Shown: one piece after another, positions 47,715-57,858 of the stretch | Numbering within the stretch: position 1 is the first letter of the stretch | Layout: each line of letters starts with the position of its first letter | Program-made: the position numbers and the translations under genes | The notes under the pieces: generated by a model | What the model saw: only the letters and a program-made list of their open reading frames with translations | Databases searched by the model: none | What the model was told of the DNA's origin: nothing | NCBI RefSeq assembly: GCF_011290485.1 | Contig: NZ_CP048029.1 | Span: 1,932,501-1,996,500 of the forward strand | DNA: 64,000 bases | Source: Caldichromatium japonicum | GTDB lineage: Bacteria > Pseudomonadota > Gammaproteobacteria > Chromatiales > Chromatiaceae | Direction: 5' to 3'

Positions 47715-48593
47715 TCACTGCTGGCCGCCTGCATCGCGAAAGAAGCGGAAGAAATGCGAATCCGGACCAAGGATCATCAGATTACTCGCTTGGCCAAAGC
47801 TTTCGCGATAGGCAGCCAGGCTGCGGTAAAAGGCGTAGAACCCAGGGTCTCGATTAAAGGCGCGGGCATAGATCTCGGCGGCCTTGGCATCGCCCTCACC
47901 GCGGATCTCTTCGGCCTCTTTGTAGGCTTCGGCGATGGTGACGGTGCGCTGGCGATCGGCATCGGCGCGGATCCGCTCGGCGGCCTCGGCGCCCTTGGCA
48001 CGCAGATCACGCGCCACCCGCTCGCGCTCAGCGCGCATGCGCTGATAGACCGAGTCGCTGACCTCAGGTGGCAGGTCGATCTTCTTGACCCGCACATCGA
48101 CGACCTCGACGCCAAGATCGGCTGCATTGGCGTTGACCTCCTTGGTCAACGCCTCCATGAGGGCCAGGCGGTCATCGGAGACGACCTCTTGGATGGTGCG
48201 CTTACCGAACTCGTCGCGCAGGCTGGTGTTGATCCGTTCGGACAATAGCCGGCTAGTACGCGCAGCGCTTCCCCCCGTCGAGCGCAGATACTGGGCGGGA
48301 CGGGCGATACGCCATTTCGCATAAGAATCGACGATGACGTCCTTTTTCTCGATGGTCAGAAACCGCTCGGGTTGCGAATCCAAGGTCTGGAGCCGGCGGT
48401 CGAACTTGCGAATCTGATTGAGGATCGGGATGCGGAAATGGAGCCCAGGGGCATAGGTATCCGAGACGATCTCGCCCAGGCGCAACTTGAGCGCCACCTC
48501 ATATTCGCGGACGATGAAGGTAAAGCTCGTCATAAAAATCAGGACAGCAGCCAGAGCGAGCGGCAGCCCGATCTTCAATAGTCTATTCTCCAT
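47715..48593 (-). CDS. hflC: HflC, SPFH-domain modulator of FtsH
   Basis: A 292-aa inner-membrane protein with an N-terminal anchor (PLALAAVLIFMTSFTFIVRE) and an SPFH/band-7 domain facing the periplasm. ERFLTIEKKDVIVDSYAKWR and VEVVDVRVKKIDLPPEVSDS are characteristic. It forms the HflKC cage around FtsH. The ATG at 48593 overlaps the hflK stop by one base (TGATG); a TTG one codon earlier is an alternative. Confidence 0.95.
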   Translation of the reverse strand: MENRLLKIGLPLALAAVLIFMTSFTFIVREYEVALKLRLGEIVSDTYAPGLHFRIPILNQIRKFDRRLQTLDSQPERFLTIEKKDVIVDSYAKWRIARPAQYLRSTGGSAARTSRLLSERINTSLRDEFGKRTIQEVVSDDRLALMEALTKEVNANAADLGVEVVDVRVKKIDLPPEVSDSVYQRMRAERERVARDLRAKGAEAAERIRADADRQRTVTIAEAYKEAEEIRGEGDAKAAEIYARAFNRDPGFYAFYRSLAAYRESFGQASNLMILGPDSHFFRFFRDAGGQQ

Positions 48594-49762
48594 CAACGTG
48601 CCCTCCGCTCCCGATCTACGACGCGCTGCGGCGGCTCAATGACCCGCTGCTCGGGCGCTGCAAGCGCAGGGGGGGTATTTATGGACGGCGGCGGTGGCTC
48701 AGCGCTGCCGGCCTGGGTCTGTTGCTTGATGAGCTGATCGAGCGGCAGATAGATCAAGGGGTTGGCGCCTTGGGTGACATCGATCAGGACTTTGGGATTT
48801 TGGGTCAGGACCTCTTGGAGAGTTTCGAGATATAGACGCTCGCGGGTCACCTCGGGCGCCTTGTGATATTGGTCGAGCACGGCGAGAAAGCGTGCGGCCT
48901 CACCCTCGGAGGCCGCGATCAGACGGTCGCGATAGGCTTTAGCATCAGCGAGCAGGCGCGCCGCGGTACCGCGTGCATTGGGAAGCACCTCATTGGCATA
49001 GGCTTCGGCTTGATTTTCTAAGCGTTCTTTGTCCTCGCGCGCCTTGATGGCATCATCGAACGCGGCCTTGACCTGCTCGGGCGGCTTGGCCGGCTGCATA
49101 TTGACTGAGGTGACCAACAGCCCCGTCTTGTAGCGATCCATCAGCTCCTGGATACGTTCCTTGATGCTCATGGCGACAACACTGCGTCCTTCGGTCATGA
49201 CGAAGTCGAGCTTACTTTGCCCGATGACCACGCGCACCATAGCCGCGGTTGCGTCATTGAGTGTGCGCTCAGGGTCTTGGTCCTGGAAGAGATAGTCGGC
49301 GGCATCCTGGATGCGCGATTGCACCGTTAGCTCGACCTCGACGATGTTTTCATCACGGGTGAGGATGGCTGCGCGATGGGTGAGGGTCGAGATCTCATCG
49401 ACATTGACCTTGACCACCGTCTCGACCGGCCAGGGGATACGCCAATGGGGGCCAGGGCCGGTGGTGTTGGCATAGCGCCCAAAGCGCATGATCACGCCGC
49501 GCTCGGCAGGCTCGACGATATAGATCCCGGTCGCCAACCAGATGATCAAGAGGATGCCCAGGATCAGGCTAATGAGCCGCATGCTGGGCTGACCACCGGA
49601 ACCGGCCTGCCCACCTCCCCGCGGGGGCGAGCCGCCGAACAGTCCACCCAGCCGCTCCTGGAGCTTACGCACGACCTCATCAAGGTCGGGCGGACCCTGG
49701 TCGCCGCTGCCCCGACTGCTCCACGGATCCCGGTCACCGCCACCTGGTTCATTCCAGGCCAT
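48593..49762 (-). CDS. hflK: HflK, SPFH-domain modulator of FtsH
   Basis: A 389-aa partner of HflC. It has a Gly/Pro-rich cytoplasmic N-terminus (WNEPGGGDRDPW), one transmembrane helix (LISLILGILLIIWLATGIYI, about 62-81), an SPFH domain (ERGVIMRFGRYANTTGPGPH) and a long helical region (DAIKAREDKERLENQAEAYA). The Pro-rich C-terminal tail fits the family. Confidence 0.96.
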   Translation of the reverse strand: MAWNEPGGGDRDPWSSRGSGDQGPPDLDEVVRKLQERLGGLFGGSPPRGGGQAGSGGQPSMRLISLILGILLIIWLATGIYIVEPAERGVIMRFGRYANTTGPGPHWRIPWPVETVVKVNVDEISTLTHRAAILTRDENIVEVELTVQSRIQDAADYLFQDQDPERTLNDATAAMVRVVIGQSKLDFVMTEGRSVVAMSIKERIQELMDRYKTGLLVTSVNMQPAKPPEQVKAAFDDAIKAREDKERLENQAEAYANEVLPNARGTAARLLADAKAYRDRLIAASEGEAARFLAVLDQYHKAPEVTRERLYLETLQEVLTQNPKVLIDVTQGANPLIYLPLDQLIKQQTQAGSAEPPPPSINTPPALAAPEQRVIEPPQRVVDRERRAR

Positions 49763-49857
49763 AGCTTCTCCGCCTTTAGTGAAATCTTTGAGTCATGCAA
49801 TCAAGGATTGTACGGGAGCCGGCCTCGTTACGGCAAACGCCCAGATGGTGCGGCGAG

Positions 49858-51162
49858 CTAGCCGCGGATAGCGCGGAAGCGCCCGCACTCGGATCGTGCA
49901 ATCTCGCAGCTTAGCTCCCAGCCGCCTTCGGGGAGCAGTCGCTCCTCGATGACCCGTGCGTGACGATACAACCACGCACGAGCCCGCCCCTCTTCTACAC
50001 CCAGACGAAAGGACTCGATGAGCTGCTCGCCGCTGACATATTCGGACAGCGCTTCTTGCAAGAGCTCGATCCCGGCACCGGTATGCGCCGAGATCCAGAC
50101 CCGCACCGCTCGACCCTCGGCGTCGCGTTCCAGGCGGGGTGAGGCGTCCTCGAGCCGATCGATCTTATTGAAGACCTCCAGGCGTGGCTGCTGGCTACCG
50201 AGCTCGCCTAAGACCCTCTCGACATCGGCGATCTGACGCGCGCGGTTGGCAGCCCCCGCATCGATGACATGCACCAGGAGGGCGGCATTGCGGGTCTCCT
50301 CCAGGGTAGCGCGAAAGGCAGCGATCAGCTCATGAGGGAGCTGGCTAATGAAACCCACGGTATCGGCCAAGAGCGCTGGACGCCCGCCGGGGAGCTCTAG
50401 ACGTCGTACCGTGGGATCGAGGGTGGCAAAGAGCTGATCGGCCTCCAGTACCCCTGCCTGGGTGAGGCGATTGAACAGGGTCGATTTGCCAGCATTGGTA
50501 TAGCCGACCAAGGAGACCAGCGGCAGCTCGGCCTTGACGCGCGCTCGCCGCCCCTGGGCGCGCTGGCGTTCAATCCGTGCCAACCGGCGTTCCAAGACCG
50601 CCATGCGGGCAGCCAGCAGACGGCGGTCGGTCTCAAGCTGGGTCTCACCAGGACCACGCAGCCCGATACCCCCCTTTTGTCGCTCCAAGTGGGTCCAGCC
50701 GCGTACCAGACGGGTCGAGAGATGGCGCAGCTGCGCCAGCTCGACCTGAAGCTTGCCCTCGAACGAACGGGCGCGCTGGGCAAAGATGTCGAGGATGAGG
50801 CCGGCGCGGTCCAGCACCCGGCACTGGAGCAGGCGTTCGAGATTGCGCTCCTGGGCGGGGCTTAAGGGATGATTGAAGATGGCAAGTTCAGCACCTGTGG
50901 CTGCGACCAATGTCTTGAGCTCATCGGCCTTGCCTGCACCGATAAAATAACGCGAATCGGGCAGGCTGCGCGTACCGCCTAGGATCCCCAGGACCTCGGC
51001 ACCGGCTGCGCACGCCAACAAGACGAACTCCTCGCGCTCATCGGCCTCGCGCGGCACACCGATATCGAGATCGACCAAGATAGCCCGCTCGCCACCCTGG
51101 GGACGCAGATCGCTTAGAGCAAATGCCGGCTCAACAGCCAAGGATCTATCCCCCGCGCTCAT
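49858..51162 (-). CDS. hflX: ribosome-associated GTPase HflX
   Basis: A 434-aa OBG/HflX GTPase that splits or rescues stalled ribosomes. It has [20 protein letters not shown], the coiled linker [20 protein letters not shown] with [18 protein letters not shown]1 [14 protein letters not shown], and G3 [12 protein letters not shown]. The ATG overlaps the hfq stop (ATGA), so the two are coupled. Confidence 0.96.
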   Translation of the reverse strand: MSAGDRSLAVEPAFALSDLRPQGGERAILVDLDIGVPREADEREEFVLLACAAGAEVLGILGGTRSLPDSRYFIGAGKADELKTLVAATGAELAIFNHPLSPAQERNLERLLQCRVLDRAGLILDIFAQRARSFEGKLQVELAQLRHLSTRLVRGWTHLERQKGGIGLRGPGETQLETDRRLLAARMAVLERRLARIERQRAQGRRARVKAELPLVSLVGYTNAGKSTLFNRLTQAGVLEADQLFATLDPTVRRLELPGGRPALLADTVGFISQLPHELIAAFRATLEETRNAALLVHVIDAGAANRARQIADVERVLGELGSQQPRLEVFNKIDRLEDASPRLERDAEGRAVRVWISAHTGAGIELLQEALSEYVSGEQLIESFRLGVEEGRARAWLYRHARVIEERLLPEGGWELSCEIARSECGRFRAIRG

Positions 51163-51413
51163 TCATCCATGGGCAGCGACTCGGGCACAGCATCGCCGAG
51201 CGGCAGCCTGACGTTGCGCGCCGGTACCACCGTAGAGATGGCGTGCTTATAGATCATCTGGCTGACATTATTCTTGAGCAGCACGACGAATTGATCGAAC
51301 GACTCGATCTGGCCTTGAAGCTTGATGCCATTGACCAAAAAGATCGAGACGGGGATGCGCTCCTTCCTTAGGGCATTGAGAAAGGGATCTTGTAGGCTTT
51401 GTCCCTTGGACAT
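51159..51413 (-). CDS. hfq: RNA chaperone Hfq
   Basis: An 84-aa Sm-like protein that forms hexamers and pairs small RNAs with mRNAs. Sm1 is [20 protein letters not shown]...[18 protein letters not shown], and Sm2 is the diagnostic YKHAIST. It has a short acidic tail compared with E. coli. The position between miaA and hflX is universal in gammaproteobacteria. Confidence 0.98.
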   Translation of the reverse strand: MSKGQSLQDPFLNALRKERIPVSIFLVNGIKLQGQIESFDQFVVLLKNNVSQMIYKHAISTVVPARNVRLPLGDAVPESLPMDE

Positions 51414-51450
51414 GCGTGTAGCTCCGTGTTGTTGGCGAAAGATTCAGTAA

Positions 51451-52503
51451 CTAGTGCTGGCTGTTTGGGTTTAGTGTGGTGCAATCGGCGGGCGCTGGCA
51501 AATCCAATTTACCCAGGATCGGCTCAATCAATTTGAGCGCTGCGGCCAGGGGATCACAGGCATCTTCGAGCCAATGGCATCCCGATTCAGCGCGTAACCA
51601 GGTCATCTGGCGCTTGGCGAGCTGGCGAGTAGCATAGACCCCGCGCCGTTCCATCTCCGACCAAGTCGATCGCTCTAAGAGATAGTCCAGCACCTGCCGA
51701 TAGCCGACGCAGCGCATGGCCGGCAGATCGGGCGTCAGGTCGCCGCGTGCCCAAAGCCCAGCGACCTCATCGACCAGACCGAGATTGAGCATCCGCTGGA
51801 AACGGACCTCGATACGGTCATGGAGGACGGCCCGTTCGCGCGGCGCCCGCACCAGTTTGAGCAGGCGAAAGGGAAAGGGTTCACGCTGTGCTGAGTGCAG
51901 CAAGGTGCTCATCGGGCGACCGGTGAGCAGGCAGACCTCCAGGGCGCGCTGGATGCGTTGCGGGTCATTGGGATGGATGCGCGATCCGGTTTCGGGATCG
52001 AGCGCCATGAGACGGGCATGCAGCGCCGCCCAACCGCAGCGTTCGGCCTCGGCAAGCAAGGCGGCGCGCAGCTCGGGATCAGCGCTCGGCAAGGGGGCCA
52101 GCCCCTGTTGCAGGGCGCGGAAATACAGCATGGTCCCGCCCACTAGCAGGGGGATGCGCCCGCGCGTTGTGATCGTCCGCATCAGGTCTAGCGCCTGCTC
52201 GCGAAAGCGCGCCGTCGAATAGGACTCAGTGGGATCGAGGATGTCGATCAGATGATGCGGGGCGCGGGCCAGGACCTCTGGACCCGGTTTGGCGGTCCCG
52301 ATATCGAGCCCCCGGTAGATCATACCCGAATCGACGCTGATGATCTCGCAGGGCAGGCGCTCGACCAGCTCGACCGCAAGCTCGGTTTTGCCCGAGGCAG
52401 TCGGCCCCATGAGCAGGATCGCCCACGGGCGGGGATCGGCGACGGGAAGGCACCCGGCGGGGCGGTTAGCGTCCGCGCATAAAGAGCCGGTCGAGCTCGG
52501 CAT
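51451..52503 (-). CDS. miaA: tRNA dimethylallyltransferase
   Basis: Adds the isopentenyl group to A37 of tRNAs reading UNN codons. The P-loop is LLMGPTASGKTELAVEL, the DMAPP/tRNA region is EIISVDSGMIYRGLDIGTAK, and LVGGTMLYFRAL is typical. The ATG at 52503 overlaps the end of mutL by 38 bases and gives a 25-residue non-conserved leader. A later non-ATG start is possible. Confidence 0.95.
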   Translation of the reverse strand: MPSSTGSLCADANRPAGCLPVADPRPWAILLMGPTASGKTELAVELVERLPCEIISVDSGMIYRGLDIGTAKPGPEVLARAPHHLIDILDPTESYSTARFREQALDLMRTITTRGRIPLLVGGTMLYFRALQQGLAPLPSADPELRAALLAEAERCGWAALHARLMALDPETGSRIHPNDPQRIQRALEVCLLTGRPMSTLLHSAQREPFPFRLLKLVRAPRERAVLHDRIEVRFQRMLNLGLVDEVAGLWARGDLTPDLPAMRCVGYRQVLDYLLERSTWSEMERRGVYATRQLAKRQMTWLRAESGCHWLEDACDPLAAALKLIEPILGKLDLPAPADCTTLNPNSQH

Positions 52504-54298
52504 ATGAGAGCTTAATCCAGGTCGGGCGCCCGTGGTTACACTGATCGCTGCGCTCGGTTTGCTCCATCTGGCGCAGCAGGGCGTTCATCTCATCGCGTGT
52601 CAGGCGCCGCCGGGCACGCACCGCGCCATGACAGGCCAGGGTCGCCAAGACCCGGTCGAGCATGGCCTCGATCCGCTGGCTGGCCGCCTCGGCAGACAGA
52701 TCGGCCAGCAGGTCGCGTCCCAAGCGCTCGGCATCGACCGCTTCCAGCAGGGCAGGAACGGCGCGCAGGACCAGGCTATCTCGACCCAGCCGATCGATGA
52801 TCAATCCTAGCCGATCCAGGGTTGGGCGCTGTGCCTCGATATATTCGGCCTCATGCGGTGTAACCCGCAGCCGATGGGGGATCAGCAACGGCTGGCTGGC
52901 CAGGCGGCCCGACTTCCAGGCCGACTTGAGCTGCTCATAAAGGATGCGTTCATGCCCCGCATGGATATCGACCAGGATCAGTCCATCGGCGGCCTCGGCT
53001 AGGAGATAGACGCCATTGAGCTGGCCAAGTGCAAAGCCGAGGGGTGGCAGCTCTGCCGGCGTTGGGCGGTCCGGCGCCGACCGATCCGGTGCAGACTCAG
53101 GCGCATTTCCTGCTGAAGGATCGAGTCCGGGATGTTGCAAGGCGAGACTGACCTGATAAAGCGGCTGGGCATCGCCCACACTGCATGCTGGCTGGGCCAA
53201 GGGGCGATGGGCCGGCCTGGGGAGAGCGCTGCTCGTGGTTGTCCCCGGGGCTGGAGCGAGCGGCGAGCCTATGGGAACGCCTAGCCTCCCCTGGGCTAGA
53301 CGCCGCACCAGCGCCTGACGGATGAAGTCATGGACCTGACGGGACGCGCGAAAACGCACCTCGTACTTGGCTGGATGGACATTCACATCGACCTGGTCGG
53401 GCGACAGCTCCAGAAAGAGCACATAGGCCGGATGTCGGCTGTGATGCAGACAATCGGCGAATGCCTGGCGGATAGCATGGGCGAGTAGACGATCGCGTAC
53501 CAGACGCCCGTTGACATAGAAAAACTGCTGATCCGGCTGACTGCGTGCTAAGGCCGGCGGCAGTACCCAGCCGCTGAGCGCAAGCTCGCCCGCTACAGAC
53601 TCGACCCGCAGGGATTGTTCAGCAAATGCCGCGCCTAGCAACTGCTCCAGACGCATGCGCAAGGACTCGGGGTGATCGGCGACGGCCAGGCGTTGGATCA
53701 GACGCCCGTCGTGACGCAGCTCGCAGGCGACAGCAGGATGGGCGAGCAAAAGACGCCGGATCGTCTGTTCGATCTGCTCGAACTCGGTCCTCGGGGTACG
53801 CAGAAACTTGCGCCGCGCTGGGGTGTTATAAAACAGATCGCAGACCTCAACGCTGGTGCCGACAGGATGTGCCGCCGGGCGCGGGCCCTCGCTCAGCTCA
53901 CCGCCGCTGACTGCAAGCGACCAGGCCATCCCCTCCCCTGCTGGATCAGGCACCCGGGAGACGAGGGTCAGGCGGCTGACCGCGGCGATGCTCGGCAGCG
54001 CCTCACCGCGAAACCCCAGGGTCGTCACCGCCTCGAGGTCGGCAAGGTCGGTGACCTTGCTCGTGGCATGGCGCGTCAGGGCCAAGGCCAATTGATCGTG
54101 CGGGATGCCGCAGCCATCGTCGCGCACCCGGATGCGCTTGATACCGCCTTGTTCGATCGCGATGTCGAGATGCGTGCAGCCGGCATCCAGGCTATTTTCG
54201 ATCAGCTCCTTGACGACCGAGGCCGGACGCTCGATGACCTCGCCAGCGGCGATCTGGCTAATCAGAAGTTCAGGCAAGACGCGAATGCGCCTTGACAT
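52466..54298 (-). CDS. mutL: DNA mismatch repair protein MutL with endonuclease-type C-terminus
   Basis: A 610-aa GHKL ATPase linking MutS to strand incision. N-terminal motifs: ISQIAAGEVIERPASVVKEL, ENSLDAG, DDGCGI, TLGFRGEALPSIAAVS. A Pro/Ala-rich linker lies at about 340-430. The C-terminal dimerisation domain holds DIHAGHERILYE (a DQHA-x2-E-x4-E motif with Q to I), ACHGAVRAR and QCNHGRP, three signatures of the metal-dependent nicking site of MutL proteins in MutH-less bacteria. The ATG at 54298 begins MSRRIRVLPELL; the frame upstream overlaps the amidase gene. Confidence 0.95.
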   Translation of the reverse strand: MSRRIRVLPELLISQIAAGEVIERPASVVKELIENSLDAGCTHLDIAIEQGGIKRIRVRDDGCGIPHDQLALALTRHATSKVTDLADLEAVTTLGFRGEALPSIAAVSRLTLVSRVPDPAGEGMAWSLAVSGGELSEGPRPAAHPVGTSVEVCDLFYNTPARRKFLRTPRTEFEQIEQTIRRLLLAHPAVACELRHDGRLIQRLAVADHPESLRMRLEQLLGAAFAEQSLRVESVAGELALSGWVLPPALARSQPDQQFFYVNGRLVRDRLLAHAIRQAFADCLHHSRHPAYVLFLELSPDQVDVNVHPAKYEVRFRASRQVHDFIRQALVRRLAQGRLGVPIGSPLAPAPGTTTSSALPRPAHRPLAQPACSVGDAQPLYQVSLALQHPGLDPSAGNAPESAPDRSAPDRPTPAELPPLGFALGQLNGVYLLAEAADGLILVDIHAGHERILYEQLKSAWKSGRLASQPLLIPHRLRVTPHEAEYIEAQRPTLDRLGLIIDRLGRDSLVLRAVPALLEAVDAERLGRDLLADLSAEAASQRIEAMLDRVLATLACHGAVRARRRLTRDEMNALLRQMEQTERSDQCNHGRPTWIKLSYAELDRLFMRGR

Positions 54299-54333
54299 GG
54301 TCAAACGCCCCAAAGAAGGAGGGGATGCGATCA

Positions 54334-55728
54334 TCAAGAATCCGTGGGGATGGCGATGACCTGGCCAACATGGATGACATCGGTCTCATCCAGCCCATTC
54401 TCGGCGCGCAGTGAGCTCAGACTGACCTGATAGCGCTTGGCGATCGCTGACAGGGTATCGCCCTGGCTGATGACATGTTCGCGGGTTCGCCCTGGCGCGC
54501 TCCGTCCGGCTGAACGCAGCGGCAGCCCCTGCTCCCGAGGGCCTCGGGGTGTATCGGGGATGGGCGAGAGACCCTGCGGTGGATGGGCATTGAGATAGTC
54601 CTTGATCCCGGCAAGGATCGCTTGGGCGATGAGCTGTTGATAGGCATCGGTTGCCAGCAGGCGTTCTTCCTCCGTATTGCTGATAAAGGCGGCCTCGACC
54701 AGGAGGGATGGTAGATCCGTCGATTTGAGGACGACAAAGCCCGCATGCTGAACCTCGCCGCGATGGACCACACCGGCGCGTTTGAGTTGGCGCAGGATGG
54801 CGGCAGCCGCGGTATCGCTATGCTCGAGGGTGGCATTGCGGGTCATTTCATGGAGGACCGCGTCCAACAGCGCGTCTCTGCCGTTTGGCTCAACCAAGAG
54901 CACGCGCTCGCTGCCATTTTCATGCTCGGCAACTGAACTGGCCATCTCGCTGCTCGCCGCCCCTGTGCCCAGGGTATAGACCGAGGAGCCTCTGGCATTG
55001 GGATCGCTGTAGGCATCGGCATGGATAGAGACGAACAGATCGGCCTTGTGGTCGCGGGCGAGCGAGGGCCGTTCAGGCAGACCGATATAGCGATCGGCAT
55101 CACGAATCATGAGCGCCCGCATCCCCGGCTCGCGGTCGATGAGACGTGCCAGCTTGCGGGCGATCGCAAGGGTCACGTCCTTTTCACGCAGTCCATTTGG
55201 GCCGACGGCGCCTGGATCCTCACCGCCATGCCCGGCATCGATCGCAATCAGGGCGGTTCGTCTCCGGCTGGAGCGTACCTCTAGGGCCGCTGGGGATGAC
55301 TGGGCCTGGATCGAGACCTGAAGGGCATTCCCCTGGGTCGGGTTTTGCGGGATAAGCTCGACGACGATCCGATGTTTGGCTCCACCAGAGCCTTGGAGGC
55401 TGAAACTCTTCACCCGCGCCGGGCCCTTGAGATCTAAGACCAGACGCAACTCATCGGCGCGTCGCAATCCAGCGCGTATCCCTATCAGGATCGCGTCATC
55501 GGTGCGGGGTGGCGGCAACTGGCCGGTGAGCCTGGCGCCTGGAAGATCGATCACGACCCGGTCGGGCTGGTCGAGGCTGAGGATGCGGTGCGGGATGGGC
55601 ATGGTCGACTCCAGGAGGACCTGGGTCTTGTCCGGCGCCGTATAGCCCCACCGGCATTCGACATCCACTGCGCCGGCCAGCGCCGGTAGCATCGCAAGTA
55701 GCCAAAAGAGTACATCAAGCCTGTTCAC
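54334..55728 (-). CDS. N-acetylmuramoyl-L-alanine amidase with AMIN and LysM domains
   Basis: A 464-aa periplasmic cell-division amidase of the AmiB/AmiC type. It has a signal peptide (LDVLFWLLAMLPALAGA) and an AMIN domain (about 25-130, VVIDLPGARLTGQLPPP). The zinc amidase_3 domain includes LIAIDAGHGGEDPGAVG, FVSIHADAY and LVEAAFISNTEEERLL. The C-terminal LysM is HVISQGDTLSAIAKRYQVSL. The AMIN-amidase-LysM order matches AmiB. The GTG at 55728 is the likely start. Immediately upstream of mutL, as in E. coli amiB-mutL. Confidence 0.94.
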   Translation of the reverse strand: MNRLDVLFWLLAMLPALAGAVDVECRWGYTAPDKTQVLLESTMPIPHRILSLDQPDRVVIDLPGARLTGQLPPPRTDDAILIGIRAGLRRADELRLVLDLKGPARVKSFSLQGSGGAKHRIVVELIPQNPTQGNALQVSIQAQSSPAALEVRSSRRRTALIAIDAGHGGEDPGAVGPNGLREKDVTLAIARKLARLIDREPGMRALMIRDADRYIGLPERPSLARDHKADLFVSIHADAYSDPNARGSSVYTLGTGAASSEMASSVAEHENGSERVLLVEPNGRDALLDAVLHEMTRNATLEHSDTAAAAILRQLKRAGVVHRGEVQHAGFVVLKSTDLPSLLVEAAFISNTEEERLLATDAYQQLIAQAILAGIKDYLNAHPPQGLSPIPDTPRGPREQGLPLRSAGRSAPGRTREHVISQGDTLSAIAKRYQVSLSSLRAENGLDETDVIHVGQVIAIPTDS

Positions 55729-55850
55729 GCGGCCTCATCTCGGTCTAGACAAGCGGCCTGTGTTGCTGAAAACATAGCAAGCGATCGGCGATTTTTCCAC
55801 GCCATCGGTTTTCGGCCAGCACACTTGTAGATCAGGATCAAGACATGTTG

Positions 55851-56333
55851 TCAAGAAGAGACATTGGTGATCGAGCGCAATGCTAGACAGATCGACTCGC
55901 CGCTGGAACTGAGGGCGCTCAGGATCAGACGGCGTCCATGAGGACGATGCAGCAGGCGAATACGCAGATCAGGTCGCGGGAGCAGGTCAGCCCCTCGCTC
56001 AGGCCATTCGATGGCCCAAACTGCCCGCTCATGGAGCAGATCGCGCATCCCGAGATATTCCAGCTCGTCTGGATCGGCGAGACGATAGAGGTCACAATGA
56101 TACAGCTCGCAACCGTCCAGCTCATAGGGCTCGATGAGGGTATAGGTTGGACTGCGGACCTGACCGCTATAACCCAGACCCTCAATGATACCCCGCGTCA
56201 GGGTGGTCTTGCCGGTGCCGAGCTCGCCTTCTAGAAACAGCACACAGGGCGGACGTAACACCTCGGCCAGACGGGCGCCGAAGGCACGCTGGGCCTCTGG
56301 GCCGCTCAGGTCGATCTCCAAGTCAGAGCACTG
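55851..56333 (-). CDS. tsaE: tRNA threonylcarbamoyladenosine biosynthesis ATPase TsaE
   Basis: A 160-aa P-loop ATPase that drives the TsaBD complex in t6A synthesis. Walker A is FLEGELGTGKTTLTRGII, with SPTYTLIEPYE, LYHCDLYRL and AIEWPER. The ATG at 56333 is chosen because it gives the usual N-terminus and overlaps the nnr stop by 11 bases. Operon nnr-tsaE-amidase is classical. Confidence 0.95.
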   Translation of the reverse strand, partial: QCSDLEIDLSGPEAQRAFGARLAEVLRPPCVLFLEGELGTGKTTLTRGIIEGLGYSGQVRSPTYTLIEPYELDGCELYHCDLYRLADPDELEYLGMRDLLHERAVWAIEWPERGADLLPRPDLRIRLLHRPHGRRLILSALSSSGESICLALRSITNVSS

Positions 56334-57858
56334 CATCCTGCCCATCGGCCAATGTCCGCAGTTCAGCAATCAGATCGCTGGCGATCAGACCGCGCTCGCC
56401 ACTGGCAGCAGCCCGATCGCCCGCAGCTGCATGCAGACAAACACCGGCACATGCCGCATCCTCCGCTGCTAGACCTTGGGCGCGCAAGGCGGCGATGATG
56501 CCGGTCAGGACATCGCCCATCCCGGCGGTCGCCATCCCGGGGTTGCCCTGACTACAGACCACCGGGCGCCGTGGCGGGTTGGCCTGAACGATACTTCCTG
56601 CCCCCTTGAGCACGATCACCCCCCCAAAGTGCGCCTGAAGTGTCTGGGCGGCGACGACCCGGTCGCGCTGAACCTCAGCGGTCGAGACCCCTAAGAGACG
56701 CGCCGCCTCGCCGGGATGGGGGGTCAGCAGCCAGTCGGGGCCGTTCATAGGCGAGGCGGCCAGTAGGTTGAGCGCATCGGCATCGACCACCAAGGGATGC
56801 GCCAGGGTGCAAACCTTCTCCCACAGCCCCCTGCCCCAGGCGTCTTGGCCCAGACCCGGGCCGATCGCGATGACATCGGCGCGCGCGCTGAGCGGCTCCA
56901 GATCCCTGGCATCCATCACGCCCTGGACCATGAGCTCAGGGCGGGCGAGATTGAGCCAATCGGCGTGACGTGGATGGGTAGCGATGGTCACCAGACCCGC
57001 GCCGGCGCGTAGCGCCGCCTCCCCTGCCAGCCGTACCGCCCCTGCCATCCCTGGTGCCCCACCGATGATCAGGACATGGCCACAGTCACCCTTGTGCATC
57101 AGGGGGGAGCGATGGGGTAAGAGTGTGGATGCACGCGCCCAATCGCTGCGCACCGCGGCTGCAATCTCGCTTGCATAAAGACGCGCTGGCACCCCGAGCC
57201 CACTGAACTGCACCTCGCCACGATACTCCGGCCCTGACCCGACGAAGAGACCGAGTTTGAGAGCAATAAAGCTGATCGTCGCCGTCACCCGCGCTGCGAT
57301 CCCCATGACCTCGCCGGTATCGGCATGCAGGCCCGAGGGCAGGTCGAGCGCCAGGATAGGGGCCTGCTGTTCGTTGAGTGCAGCGATGGCTGCGGCAAAG
57401 GGATCGCCGACTGGACGGGTCAGACCCGTGCCGAAGAGCGCATCGACGCATAGATCCAGACCGCGCGGCAGGCTGCCCGACCAGATATCGACCTTTCCGC
57501 CGGCGGCACAATAGGCATCTCGGCTCTCCGCCGCTGGGCCTTGCAGACGCTGGGGATCGCCGACCTGGATTAGATCGACCGTGCATCCCTCCCCTCGTGC
57601 CAGCCGGGCCAGCACATAGCCGTCTCCGCCATTGTTGCCGATCCCCGTCAGGACACAGAGATGGCGGGCATCCGGCCAACGTTGCCTGAGAAAGCGATAG
57701 GCCGATGCGCCGGCCCGTTCCATCAGCTCGCGTTCGGGAATCCCGAAATAGCCACTGGCCAGGTGGTCGAATCTTTGGACCTGCTCAGCGCGATACAGGG
57801 CATAGGGCAGACGCCCGGTCTCGGGGAGGATGCGCTGATCCAGATGGCTGTGAGTCAA
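56323..57858 (-). CDS. nnr: bifunctional NAD(P)H-hydrate repair enzyme
   Basis: A 511-aa YjeF-type fusion. The N-terminal epimerase (NnrE; VLTGIGNNGGDGYVLARLA, DALFGTGLTRPV) interconverts R and S hydrates. The C-terminal ADP-dependent dehydratase (NnrD; GHVLIIGGAPGMAGAVRLAG, GPGLGQD, NPGMATAGMGDVLTGIIAAL) restores NAD(P)H. The start is a TTG overlapping the PilZ gene stop (TTGA). Confidence 0.95.
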   Translation of the reverse strand: MTHSHLDQRILPETGRLPYALYRAEQVQRFDHLASGYFGIPERELMERAGASAYRFLRQRWPDARHLCVLTGIGNNGGDGYVLARLARGEGCTVDLIQVGDPQRLQGPAAESRDAYCAAGGKVDIWSGSLPRGLDLCVDALFGTGLTRPVGDPFAAAIAALNEQQAPILALDLPSGLHADTGEVMGIAARVTATISFIALKLGLFVGSGPEYRGEVQFSGLGVPARLYASEIAAAVRSDWARASTLLPHRSPLMHKGDCGHVLIIGGAPGMAGAVRLAGEAALRAGAGLVTIATHPRHADWLNLARPELMVQGVMDARDLEPLSARADVIAIGPGLGQDAWGRGLWEKVCTLAHPLVVDADALNLLAASPMNGPDWLLTPHPGEAARLLGVSTAEVQRDRVVAAQTLQAHFGGVIVLKGAGSIVQANPPRRPVVCSQGNPGMATAGMGDVLTGIIAALRAQGLAAEDAACAGVCLHAAAGDRAAASGERGLIASDLIAELRTLADGQDAVL

